The notes beneath the pieces were generated by a model. The model saw nothing but the letters and a program-made list of their open reading frames with translations, did no database searches and was not told where the DNA came from. A stretch of 51,482 nt of DNA, from contig CP070840.1 of NCBI GenBank assembly GCA_020342025.1, positions 3,040,295-3,091,776 of the forward strand. Reading direction: 5' to 3'. This document shows positions 24,089 to 31,907 of this stretch, one piece after another (position 1 is the stretch's first letter; each line of letters opens with the position of its first letter). This stretch comes from Deltaproteobacteria bacterium (GTDB lineage: Bacteria > Desulfobacterota > DSM-4660 > Desulfatiglandales > HGW-15). A program made the translations under genes and the position numbers.

Positions 24089-25850
24089 CCTAATCCCGCC
24101 ATCTGCCATATTGATTATTGGAGCCCTCTTTGTCCCCTTCATAAGGGGCAGGCTCAAGTCCGCTTATATGTTGCTCCTGCCCTCTTTTGTCTTCATCACC
24201 CTTCTCAACATGCCCGAAGGGACGTACTGGACCGTCAAAGTCCTGGACTATAGTCTTGTCTTTGGCAGGGTGGACAGGCTCAGTATGGTCTTTGGTTACA
24301 TATTCACGATAATAACTTTCATCGGGGTCCTTTTTGCCCTGAAAGTGGAAGATGATCTGCAGCACGTGGCTGCGCTGCTGTATGCTGCAGGCGCTCTGGG
24401 CGTCACTTTTGCTGGAGATTTTCTCACGCTGTACCTGTTTTGGGAACTGTTGGCCATAGCGTCCACATTCCTTATTCTGGCGCGCAGGACAAAGGCTTCT
24501 CAGGCTGCGGCCATCAGATATATCCTGGTCCATATTTTTGGGGGTCTCTGCCTGCTTGCAGGGATTGTCTTCTATATCCAACAAACAGGCACTGCTGAGT
24601 TTGAATACATCGGGTTGAGTGGGCCTGCATCCTATCTTATATTTATAGGTATTGCACTTAACGCGGCTATCCCGCCTCTGCATCCTTGGCTCCAGGACGC
24701 CTATCCTGAGGCGACTGTTACGGGTGCGGTCTTCATGAGCGCTCTTACCACCAAAAGCGCTGTATATGTCATGGCAAGAACATTTCCGGGTACCGAGCTT
24801 CTCATTTGGATGGGGGCTCTCATGACAGCCTTTCCCATTTTCTATGCTGTGCTAGAGAATGACATCAGGCGGGTCCTCTCTTACAGTCTCATTAACCAGG
24901 TGGGATTCATGATGTGCGGCATCGGTATAGGGACGAATCTGGCCATAAACGGGGCAGTTTCCCATGCCTTTTGCCATATCTTGTACAAGGCACTTCTTTT
25001 CATGGCCGCAGGCTCTGTGTTGCACATGACCGGAAAGATAAGGTGCACAGATCTGGGCGGTCTGTACAAGACCATGCCTTTAACGTGCCTCTTCTGCATG
25101 ATCGGGGCCGCATCCATCTCCGCATTTCCCCTCTTCAGCGGTTTTGTAAGCAAGTCCATGATTGTGAGTGCCTCGGCTCATGAAAAGCTGATCATCATAT
25201 GGCTCATCCTACAGTTCGCCTCGGCAGGCGTCTTTCATCATGCAGGGATCAAAGTCCCCTTCTTTACTTTCTTTGCAGAAGACTCCGGCATAAGGACGAA
25301 GGAACCACCCCTTAATATGCTCCTGGCGATGGGGATTGCGGCCTTCTTGTGTGTGGCCATTGCGGTCTTTCCACAGCCTCTTTATGACATTCTTCCTTAC
25401 CCTGTGCATTACGTTCCATATACCGCAGCCCACGTGGTGGGTCAGTTGCAGTTGCTCATGTTTGGTGCCTTGGCCTTTTGTCTTCTCATCCTGTCCGGAT
25501 ATTACCCGGCGGAAATGAGGGCGATGAACCTTGATACGGACTGGTTCTACCGAAAGGGCCTGAGCTGGGTCATGGCAGGGATAATCAGCCTGTGCAGTTG
25601 GGTGGCACGCATCTGCGAGCAGATTTTTGTGTGTAACCTGCCGGAAAGTTTTGCTGGGCTGAGCAGAAACCCGATTAGTACCCTGGCCGTTTCCTATTTG
25701 AAAGTAAGGGGCAAGGGGCAGCAAGCGATAGAGGAATTTAGAAAGCAGACCAAACCCGAGACAGCCAGTCTTGGCCCCATGGGTTTGCCGGTATTTTTAA
25801 GTCTTATATTTCTCGTTTCTCTCTTTGTTATATTTGTCTTTCTGCGCTAG
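24081..25850 (+). CDS. Second antiporter-like subunit lacking the TM7 lysine
   Basis: The 589-residue multi-helix protein is a NuoL/MrpD-type subunit. TM5 Glu is kept (LFWELLAIAST), as are TTKSAVYVMAR and FCHILYKALLFMA with their lysines. However, the TM7 motif that normally reads AKAAxxPxHxWLP is LNAAIPPLHPWLQ here, so the key Lys is Asn194. In complex I and Mrp that Lys is central to proton transfer. The C-terminus has an extra roughly 100-residue region with an additional helix. It overlaps the small gene before it. The role may be structural or use a different proton path. Confidence 0.85.
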   Translation: MTSLIPPSAILIIGALFVPFIRGRLKSAYMLLLPSFVFITLLNMPEGTYWTVKVLDYSLVFGRVDRLSMVFGYIFTIITFIGVLFALKVEDDLQHVAALLYAAGALGVTFAGDFLTLYLFWELLAIASTFLILARRTKASQAAAIRYILVHIFGGLCLLAGIVFYIQQTGTAEFEYIGLSGPASYLIFIGIALNAAIPPLHPWLQDAYPEATVTGAVFMSALTTKSAVYVMARTFPGTELLIWMGALMTAFPIFYAVLENDIRRVLSYSLINQVGFMMCGIGIGTNLAINGAVSHAFCHILYKALLFMAAGSVLHMTGKIRCTDLGGLYKTMPLTCLFCMIGAASISAFPLFSGFVSKSMIVSASAHEKLIIIWLILQFASAGVFHHAGIKVPFFTFFAEDSGIRTKEPPLNMLLAMGIAAFLCVAIAVFPQPLYDILPYPVHYVPYTAAHVVGQLQLLMFGALAFCLLILSGYYPAEMRAMNLDTDWFYRKGLSWVMAGIISLCSWVARICEQIFVCNLPESFAGLSRNPISTLAVSYLKVRGKGQQAIEEFRKQTKPETASLGPMGLPVFLSLIFLVSLFVIFVFLR

Positions 25851-25887
25851 CACAGAATGTGGGAAATAATGCTGGGAGGATACATGA

Positions 25888-26280
25888 ATGGAAAAGAGGA
25901 TCCTCATTGTCGAGGATGAAGATGATGTCATAGAATTCGTTTCTACAGTGCTGAAAGAGAACGGTTTTTTACCCGTCATCGCCAGAAATGGTGAAGAGGC
26001 CCTGGATATGGTCAGACAAGACAGGCCGGATCTGGTTATCATGGATATCTTAATGCCGAAGCAGAGTGGAATCAGAATGTATCGTGAACTTAAGACGACC
26101 GAGGCCTTAAGAGAGATCCCGGTGGTTATCTATTCAGGGATAGCCAGAAGGACCTTTCTTCGGACCCAGGCGGCTCGAGCAGAGATAGAAGGTGAAACGG
26201 TCCCCGAGCCAGAGGCCTACGTGGAAAAACCGGCCAAACCGGAGTATCTCGCAGAGGTTGTGAAAAGAATCCTCGGTTAA
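25888..26280 (+). CDS. Stand-alone response regulator receiver
   Basis: A 130-residue CheY-like receiver with acidic pocket EDED near residue 9, phospho-acceptor Asp53 (IMDILMP), the Ser/Thr position in VVIYSGIARR and Lys in YVEKPAKPEY. Between the fourth and fifth strands there is an insert (about 15 residues, RTQAARAEIEG...) not found in plain CheY. The receiver at 34964 has a similar insert and the same acceptor position, so the two are paralogs. No output domain is present. It lies inside the Mrp-like cluster, directly upstream of a universal stress protein gene. Confidence 0.88.
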   Translation: MEKRILIVEDEDDVIEFVSTVLKENGFLPVIARNGEEALDMVRQDRPDLVIMDILMPKQSGIRMYRELKTTEALREIPVVIYSGIARRTFLRTQAARAEIEGETVPEPEAYVEKPAKPEYLAEVVKRILG

Positions 26281-26290
26281 GCAATACAGA

Positions 26291-27070
26291 ATGATGGAGA
26301 TCAAGAAACTTATCTATGTGACGGACATGAATAGCCCCAGTTTTGAGGACATGGATCAACTGATGGTCCTCCGAAAATTGGGTCTTGAGGAAGTCCTATT
26401 TTTGAATCCAAGTGGAATTGAAGATTGGGACAAAAGGGTGGAAGGCTACGGAGTGAAGGCCCGGACTTTGGCAGGAGAGGGTCCAGCATTGTCCAGAATA
26501 TTAGATGCGGCGCGTCAAGAGGACCCCTCCATGATCGCAGCGAGCGTGAATCGAAGGCGCAGGAAGGGGTTACGGGGCTCTCCCGTAAAAAATCTCATTC
26601 GGTCCTCTCCTGTGCCCGTCATTCTGCTGAACCAGGAGACGCACCCATCAGGGCCCCTGGAGAAGGGCGTTTTTCAACACGTCATCTATGCCACAGATTG
26701 GTCGCCCGTGTCAGAAACCGTCCTGAAGTATCTCTTGAATTTGAAAGAGATCATAGAAATGCTGGAGATCGTCAATGTGATTCACAAGAAGCTATCCGTA
26801 AGAGAGCTGCGAAGCCTTAGACAGAGGATAACCGAAACACGCAGGATCTTCCTGGATGAAGGGATCGATGCGGAAGCGCACATCTATGCCGGTAAACCGC
26901 ACGAGGAGATATTGTTAGCAGCCACGGATTATGATGCCACGGCCATCGTTATGGGAACCTCATGCAAATCCCCCATTCAGGAAATTATGCGGAGGAGTTG
27001 TTCTTATCGTGTGGCGGAGAAAGCGGAGATACCCGTACTGTTTATTGGACAGCAGTCAAAGAGGGAGTAA
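26291..27070 (+). CDS. Universal stress protein with two Usp-like domains
   Basis: The 259-residue protein has two USP-fold halves. The first (about 1-120) is degenerate, ending SPVPVILL. The second (about 135-255) has the usual start VIYATDWSPVSE, the strand-helix pattern IVNVIHKK, and the ATP-motif-like region AIVMGTSCKSPIQEIMRRSCSYRVAEKAEIPVLFIG, whose G-2X-G-9X-G(S/T) spacing is not cleanly visible, so ATP binding is uncertain. It starts 11 bases after the response regulator stop. Usp proteins often accompany transporters and two-component genes in Desulfobacterota. Confidence 0.82.
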   Translation: MMEIKKLIYVTDMNSPSFEDMDQLMVLRKLGLEEVLFLNPSGIEDWDKRVEGYGVKARTLAGEGPALSRILDAARQEDPSMIAASVNRRRRKGLRGSPVKNLIRSSPVPVILLNQETHPSGPLEKGVFQHVIYATDWSPVSETVLKYLLNLKEIIEMLEIVNVIHKKLSVRELRSLRQRITETRRIFLDEGIDAEAHIYAGKPHEEILLAATDYDATAIVMGTSCKSPIQEIMRRSCSYRVAEKAEIPVLFIGQQSKRE

Positions 27071-27215
27071 TGGAGGGATGGAGCAATGGAGTAATGGAAA
27101 GAGCATATGCATTACTCCATTACTCCAATACTCCGCTACGCCAAGAGTGTGAGTAAAGTTATTGAGTGCTCCAGCATATGTGTAATGTCTTGGTATTTTA
27201 GATAGGAGGCTACAC
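27071..27215. repeat. Palindromic repeat inside the Mrp-like cluster
   Basis: GGAGCAATGGAGTAATG (27080-27096) pairs with CATTACTCCATTACTCC (27110-27126) with one mismatch, forming a 17-bp stem with a 13-base loop. Units of GGAGTAATGG are repeated inside each arm. It lies in the gap between the Usp gene and mrpE and looks like a mobile or REP-type intergenic element. Confidence 0.7.
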
Positions 27216-27935
27216 ATGGAAGTCACCCTGTTGATAGAGGCTACCGACAGTGCATTCAAGATTTTAGAAGATGCCAGGGATCACGCCGTAGGCATCTTGG
27301 ATACAACGGTGGAGCTCATGAGTGAGGAGACACGATGCTTCGAGGAAAAAGCCTGCCAGGCCCTTTTTACAGGTGCCCAAAAGAGAAAGAGCCAATTTCA
27401 GAACGCGGTGGGGACAGCGCTTATCTTGTTTGCCTTCTGGGCTCTGCTCTCAGGGAAGTTCGACCTTTTTCACCTTACTCTCGGGGCGATCTGTTCCGCC
27501 TTAGCGGGCTACCTGTTCCATGATCTGCTCTTTGTCAACGTCAGGGTTGGCGATGTGCGTACTGTGGCCTGGCGGTTTATCAAGTATATCCCCTGGCTTT
27601 TACATCAAATTCTATTGGCCAATATTCATGTGGCCTCCCTCGTATTGAGCCCCAAGATGCCAATCACCCCTCAGGTGGTGACGTTCAAGACAAAATTGGA
27701 AACAGATATCTCTAATGTAACGCTGGCCAACTCCATTACTCTCACCCCTGGCACCATTACTATGGACATAAAGGACGGCGTCTTTTATGTCCATGCCTTG
27801 AGCCAGAAGGTCGCTGATGATCTGAACGCCGGTGAGATGGAGGACCGCATAGCGCACATCTTTATGGAGGCGGATCACCTCTATGTTCAGGACGTCCTGG
27901 ACGCGGCGCGCATTTATGGATCGCTTCGGATCTAA
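27216..27935 (+). CDS. mrpE: Mrp antiporter subunit E (MnhE/MbhA-like) with N-terminal extension
   Basis: Residues about 65-239 match MrpE: two membrane segments (ILFAFWALLSGKFDLFHLTLG, then the SALAGYLFHDL helix) and the conserved soluble part with PWLLHQILLANIHVA, TLANSITLTPGTITMDI and FYVHAL. The first roughly 60 residues are a soluble charged segment (MEVTLLIEATDSAFKILEDA...) not found in ordinary MrpE of about 160 residues. The start is supported by TAGGAGG six bases upstream, so the extension is probably real. It is followed by a repeat-filled gap before mrpB. Confidence 0.9.
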   Translation: MEVTLLIEATDSAFKILEDARDHAVGILDTTVELMSEETRCFEEKACQALFTGAQKRKSQFQNAVGTALILFAFWALLSGKFDLFHLTLGAICSALAGYLFHDLLFVNVRVGDVRTVAWRFIKYIPWLLHQILLANIHVASLVLSPKMPITPQVVTFKTKLETDISNVTLANSITLTPGTITMDIKDGVFYVHALSQKVADDLNAGEMEDRIAHIFMEADHLYVQDVLDAARIYGSLRI

Positions 27936-28181
27936 AGAGAGAAGTGAGCTAAAAAACCTAAAGTGCCTAGAATGACCTAAAGTGAAGAATGAAAAAACCA
28001 CGCATTTATTTTGGCCCTTAAACATTAGGCACTTTAGTACACTTCAGACCCGCCTGCCATAGCCATTTGTGCGTAATGCTGGATTCTTGGTCATATCCTG
28101 TTGTTTAACCTGGTTGGTGTATTTTGCGTCAGAAGGCATTGGCAGGCAGGTCACTTTAGGCACTTAACAAAGGAGATACAC
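27936..28181. repeat. Repeat-filled gap between mrpE and mrpB
   Basis: Several copies of the unit CCTAAAGTG and its complement CACTTTAGG occur at both ends (near 27957, 27975, 28031 and 28152), so the gap can fold back on itself. GCCTGCCA also recurs in inverted form. It looks like a composite palindromic element. No gene is supported; the mrpB ribosome site AAAGGAGA lies at its right end. Confidence 0.6.
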
Positions 28182-28646
28182 ATGATACGTGAAAGCGACG
28201 ACGTCATCGTCAAGACGCTGGCCAGAATCCTCATGCCCTTTATTGTGGTTTACGCCCTCTATGTGGTCATGCATGGGCATTACAGCCCGGGTGGCGGGTT
28301 TCAAGGGGGCGTGATTCTGGCGGCAGGCTTTGTCTTGCTGGTCATCAGCCACGGGTTAGAGCAGACGAGGAGGCGGATGTCCGAGAAAATGGCAGGCGCC
28401 ATTAGCAGTGTGGGTGTCTTCATTTATGGAGGTATAGGAGCCCTCTGCCTGATCCTGGGGGGAAACTACCTGGACTATGGGAAACTGAGCAAAATAGTGG
28501 GGGTCAATCCCGCGGAGGCAAGATCCTTGGGGATCTTGGGTGTTGAGATCGGAGTTGCCCTGGCCGTTATGGCGGTAATGTGTACTATCTTTTTCGCCAT
28601 CTTCACCGTGGGTGAAACAGATGAGGATGAAGGGAGTGAAAAATGA
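28182..28646 (+). CDS. mrpB: Mrp antiporter subunit B (MnhB/MbhF-like)
   Basis: The frame extends upstream to 28101 through repeat DNA, but ATG 28182 follows AAAGGAGA and gives 154 residues, a normal length. It has four hydrophobic segments and the family signature GHYSPGGGFQGGVILAAGF, plus the conserved LGGNYLDYG region. MrpB is a membrane subunit at the MrpA side of the complex. Its stop overlaps the start of mrpF by four bases (ATGA). Confidence 0.93.
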   Translation: MIRESDDVIVKTLARILMPFIVVYALYVVMHGHYSPGGGFQGGVILAAGFVLLVISHGLEQTRRRMSEKMAGAISSVGVFIYGGIGALCLILGGNYLDYGKLSKIVGVNPAEARSLGILGVEIGVALAVMAVMCTIFFAIFTVGETDEDEGSEK

Positions 28647-28915
28647 CCAACTTCTTCTTGATTATTGGGGTGGGAATGTGCGTCCTGGTCTTATTCTGTC
28701 TCTACAGGGCCACCTACGGGCCGGGTGTCCTGAACAGGGCAGCCGGCATCTCTGCCATTGGAACCAAGACGTTAATTCTTCTACTTCTCATGGGCGTTAT
28801 TTACGGGAGGGTAGAAATGTTCATAGACATCAGCATGGTCTATGCCCTGTTGAATTTTATTGGCTGTCTGGTGCTGGCCAAGTACCTTGAGAGGTCTGGA
28901 GAAGTGTCATGCTAA
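28643..28915 (+). CDS. mrpF: Mrp antiporter subunit F (MnhF/MbhB-like)
   Basis: A 90-residue, three-helix protein with the MrpF pattern: RATYGPGVLNRAAGISAIGTK (family form R-x3-GPt-x-lDR), a middle helix LILLLLMGVIYGR and a final helix ALLNFIGCLVLAKYLER. It overlaps mrpB by four bases at its start and mrpG by seven at its end. Confidence 0.93.
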   Translation: MTNFFLIIGVGMCVLVLFCLYRATYGPGVLNRAAGISAIGTKTLILLLLMGVIYGRVEMFIDISMVYALLNFIGCLVLAKYLERSGEVSC

Positions 28916-29253
28916 TCACGGATGTCATTTCAATAGTTCTTGTTTTGGCCGGATTTTTCTTTTTTACCACGGCCACATTAGGTCTCCTGAGGTTCCCCGA
29001 TTTTTTTGCGAGGCTACATGCCACCGGAAAAGGAGACACCCTGGCTGTGCTTTTGTGCCTGACCGGGCTGGCCGTCTATCATGGATTTTCTTTGACCAGT
29101 GTGAAGATCATCTTCATTGCCGTTTTCATGTTCTTAGCTCAACCCACCGCTACTCACGCCATTTCAAGGGCAGCCTTCAGGTGCGGGGAGGAGATCTGGA
29201 CATGTGAGCTCGAGATTGAAGATGGCGCTGTGGGACAAGGAGGGGGGAAATGA
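28909..29253 (+). CDS. mrpG: Mrp antiporter subunit G (MnhG/MbhC-like)
   Basis: The 114-residue protein has three membrane helices and the MrpG signature GLLRFPDFFARLHATGKGDTL, then FLAQPTATHAISRAAF. It overlaps its neighbours on both sides (mrpF by seven bases, the next gene by four), showing a tightly coupled block. Confidence 0.93.
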   Translation: MLITDVISIVLVLAGFFFFTTATLGLLRFPDFFARLHATGKGDTLAVLLCLTGLAVYHGFSLTSVKIIFIAVFMFLAQPTATHAISRAAFRCGEEIWTCELEIEDGAVGQGGGK

Positions 29254-29495
29254 TCCTTCCATTCGACCTGATCTTGGTTCTTTTCGTGTTCATATGCGCC
29301 ATAGCGGCGATCACGGTGAAAGACCTATTGAGTGCCGTCATCATTCTGGGCGCTTATAGCTTTCTCATGTGTCTCCTCTGGACGCAGATGGCCGCTGTGG
29401 ACGTTGCCTTCACAGAAGCCTCTGTGAGTGCAGGCATCGGAACGGTGCTCTGTATAGGCGCGGTCAGCAAAACGAGAAGGAGGTCAAAGGATTGA
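29250..29495 (+). CDS. MbhD-like DUF4040 membrane subunit
   Basis: An 81-residue, three-helix protein with the DUF4040 motif TVKDLLSAVIILGAYSFL and MAAVDVAFTEASVSAG. In classical Mrp this segment is the C-terminal part of MrpA; in membrane-bound hydrogenase clusters it is the separate subunit MbhD. Here it is also separate, so MrpA is represented by pieces. Its TGA stop overlaps the TTG start of the next gene. Confidence 0.88.
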   Translation: MILPFDLILVLFVFICAIAAITVKDLLSAVIILGAYSFLMCLLWTQMAAVDVAFTEASVSAGIGTVLCIGAVSKTRRRSKD

Positions 29496-29767
29496 AAGCC
29501 CTAAGCCTCATAACGGCAATAGTGGTGGGGGTGGCACTCATCTATGGCACCCTGGATATGCCCAAGTGGGGGGATCCCCATTCGCCCGCTAGCTCTCATG
29601 TATCCCCTTACTATCTCCATAACAGTCTCGAACAGACAGCCACCCCAAATGTGGTCACCTCTGTCCTTGCCGATTACAGGGGTTACGATACATTGGGTGA
29701 GACAACGGTCATATTCACTGCGGGCATGGCCTGTATCTTATTGCTCAGGAGAGGTCGCAAGAGGTGA
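29492..29767 (+). CDS. MbhE-like membrane subunit starting with TTG
   Basis: The start is TTG at 29492, eight bases after GAAGGAGGT (29475-29483), and it overlaps the previous stop as TTGA. The 91-residue product has an N-terminal helix, a periplasmic-type stretch (SPYYLHNSLEQTATPNVVTSVLADYRGYDTLGE split over two motifs, NVVT and DYRGYDTLGE) and a second helix with VIFTAGMACILLL. DYRGYDTLGE is the conserved core of the MrpA tail/MrpB N-terminal region and of MbhE. An open frame reaching further upstream to 29369 is the shadow of the previous gene. Confidence 0.85.
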   Translation: MKALSLITAIVVGVALIYGTLDMPKWGDPHSPASSHVSPYYLHNSLEQTATPNVVTSVLADYRGYDTLGETTVIFTAGMACILLLRRGRKR

Positions 29768-29906
29768 CCCCCTTCCTTCCCCTCCCCCTTCAAGGCCTCC
29801 GGCTCGTAGAGCCTACGCCTCGGAGAGGGGAGGGTTGGGTGGGGGTAGAGTTCTAAATTCGGATTTCAGATTTGTTAGGCGTAAAGGATGCCCCAGGGAG
29901 GAAGAA
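29768..29906. repeat. GC-rich palindromic repeat before mrpC
   Basis: A C-rich stretch (CCCCCTTCCTTCCCCTCCCCC) at about 29768-29788 is roughly complementary to GGGGAGGGTTGGGTGGGGG near 29828-29846, with a centre of CCTCCGGCTCGTAGAGCCTACGCC. This matches the look of widespread proteobacterial CCCTCACCC-type REP elements. It interrupts an otherwise overlapping gene series. Confidence 0.6.
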
Positions 29907-30302
29907 GTGTTTGAGTTTATTGTTGGTCACTATAACTACTGGGTGTACATTGGGCTCATGATGATAGGCTTTTATGCCATGATGGCAAAGAGGAACCTGA
30001 TCAAAAAAATCATCGGCATGAACATATTCCAGTCGGCCATCATATTCTTTTACATCTCCACGTCTGTCAAAAAGGGGGATGTGACCGTTCCCATCCTGGA
30101 ACATGCCCATGGAGAACATGGCGGGCATGCCATCGATGTCATGCAATATGCCAATCCATTGCCCCATGTGCTCATGCTCACAGCCATCGTGGTCATGGTG
30201 GCCACCCTGGGGGTCGCATTGGCCGTGGCCATCATGGTTTACAGGAGATACAACACATTGGAAGAAGACGAAATTATATTGAGCATAAGGAGAGGCGGAT
30301 AA
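29907..30302 (+). CDS. mrpC: Mrp antiporter subunit C (MnhC/NuoK-like)
   Basis: The probable start is GTG 29907, behind GGGAGGAAGAA, giving 131 residues; the frame reaches far upstream through repeat DNA without a better start. The protein has three helices with the NuoK-type pattern GLMMIGFYAMMAKRNLIKKIIGMNI and the family motif NPLPHVLMLTAIVV. A His-rich insert (EHAHGEHGGHAID) precedes this motif. It ends one base before mrpD. Confidence 0.9.
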   Translation: MFEFIVGHYNYWVYIGLMMIGFYAMMAKRNLIKKIIGMNIFQSAIIFFYISTSVKKGDVTVPILEHAHGEHGGHAIDVMQYANPLPHVLMLTAIVVMVATLGVALAVAIMVYRRYNTLEEDEIILSIRRGG

Positions 30303-30303
30303 G

Positions 30304-31794
30304 ATGGTAGCCCAGGCGCCGATCCTGATTGTGGTCATTCCGCTTATCGCCGCATTTCTTTGTCCCCTCATTGGACTGTGGAGGAGAGGTCTGTGCTATT
30401 TCTGGATGGTCTTGGCCCTTTTTATATGTGCGATCGCCTCCATTGAGACCCTGTATGCAGTCATTGATGGAGGCACTATCCAATATAAGCTGGGGGGCTG
30501 GCCGCCTCCTTTCGGAATCGAGTATGTGGTGGATCATCTCAATGCCATGATGCTGATCGTCATCTCCGTGATCAGCCTAATTGTGGCCATCTATTCAAAA
30601 GAGAGTGTGGAGCAGGAACTGTCGGAAAGGGCGGTCTACTTCTACACCGTGTTCCTACTGCAGGTCACCGGATTCTTGGGCATCGTTATAACGGGGGATC
30701 TCTTTAACCTCTATGTCTTCTTAGAGATTGCATCTCTGGCGGGATACGCCCTCATCGCCATTGGCGAGGAGGGAGCGCCCTTGGCATGTTTCAGGTACAT
30801 CGTCATGGGCACCATCGGCGCCTGCTTTTACCTTTTAGGGATTGGGTATATTTACGTCTCAACCGGTTCTCTCAACATGGCAGACGTTCAGGAGATACTG
30901 CCCGGGTTGTATCATTCCAAGGTCATTGTGACGGCCATCGCATTCCTCCTTGCAGGGTTGGCCGTTAAGATGGCCCTCTTTCCCGTCCACGTGTGGCTCC
31001 CAGACGCCTATACGAAGGCCCCATCCGCTGTGAGCGCCCTGGTTGCCCCGTTGATGACCAAGATATCCCTCTATGTGATGATCAGGATTCTGTTCTCGGT
31101 GTTTAGGCCTCACCTGTCCGTCCAGGGGCTCCCAATCACCCAAATGATGGTCTGGGCCGGTTTTGTCGCCATTTGTGCAGGGGCCATTATGGCCCTTGCA
31201 CAAAAGGATTTCAAGAGGATGCTCTGCTATATCGTGGTGGCAGAGGTGGGGTACATTGTGGGTGGTGTTGGGCTTGCCAACACGACAGCCATGAAAGGGG
31301 CCATTCTCCACATCTTGAATGACGCGGTCATGACCGCGGGGCTTTTTACCGTGGCTGGTATTATCATGTACAAAGTGAAAAGTCACAATCTGTCTGATTT
31401 CAAGGGCCTTTTTCGGAAGATGCCCTTCACCATGGCAGCATTCGTGGTTGGGGCGCTTTCCATCATCGGGGTGCCGCCCACGTGTGGTTTCTTCAGTAAG
31501 TGGTACCTCATCCAGGGGGCCGTCATCGCTGGACAATGGGCCTTTGTGGCAGCACTTCTTGGATCTAGTCTGATCAATGTCATTCTGTTTTTCAGGATCA
31601 TAGAGATCGGGTACGGGTTTCACGAGTCCCATGGCGAACACACTCATAGCCGTGGCGGTAGCATGAGCATAGAGGAAGCCCCCTTCAGCATGCTAATTCC
31701 TACGATCGCTGTGGCGCTTGCCATTATTCTGATCGGTTTCTATAATCAGACCATCTTGAGCAAGGTAATCCAGTTTGCTGTGCCAAAGATATAA
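30304..31794 (+). CDS. mrpD: Mrp antiporter subunit D (MnhD/MbhH-like)
   Basis: A 496-residue, about 14-helix antiporter subunit. The family residues are present: Glu in VFLEIASLAGYAL (TM5), Lys222 in AVKMALFPVHVWLP (TM7), and the broken-helix PTCGFFSKWYL motif. A His-rich loop (ESHGEHTHSRGG) lies near the C-terminus. It ends the run mrpE-B-F-G-mbhD-mbhE-C-D and is the third large antiporter-like subunit of the cluster, together with those at 22209 and 24081. Confidence 0.93.
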   Translation: MVAQAPILIVVIPLIAAFLCPLIGLWRRGLCYFWMVLALFICAIASIETLYAVIDGGTIQYKLGGWPPPFGIEYVVDHLNAMMLIVISVISLIVAIYSKESVEQELSERAVYFYTVFLLQVTGFLGIVITGDLFNLYVFLEIASLAGYALIAIGEEGAPLACFRYIVMGTIGACFYLLGIGYIYVSTGSLNMADVQEILPGLYHSKVIVTAIAFLLAGLAVKMALFPVHVWLPDAYTKAPSAVSALVAPLMTKISLYVMIRILFSVFRPHLSVQGLPITQMMVWAGFVAICAGAIMALAQKDFKRMLCYIVVAEVGYIVGGVGLANTTAMKGAILHILNDAVMTAGLFTVAGIIMYKVKSHNLSDFKGLFRKMPFTMAAFVVGALSIIGVPPTCGFFSKWYLIQGAVIAGQWAFVAALLGSSLINVILFFRIIEIGYGFHESHGEHTHSRGGSMSIEEAPFSMLIPTIAVALAIILIGFYNQTILSKVIQFAVPKI

Positions 31795-31907
31795 GACCGA
31801 AAGGGAGCAGACGCGGTGAGAAAGAAATGTCTTGGCGCACAGTTTTTAAGCTGTTAGTGTTTTAATGATGGCGTCCCATATGAAAATCTTTGAAAAGGGA
31901 TTAGCGT

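Noticed and set aside
28101..28181. N-terminal extension of mrpB
   Set aside because: It is encoded by repeat DNA, and ATG 28182 has a strong ribosome site and normal family length.
29544..29906. Long upstream extension of mrpC
   Set aside because: It reads through mbhE in another frame and then repeat DNA; MrpC similarity begins only at the GTG at 29907.
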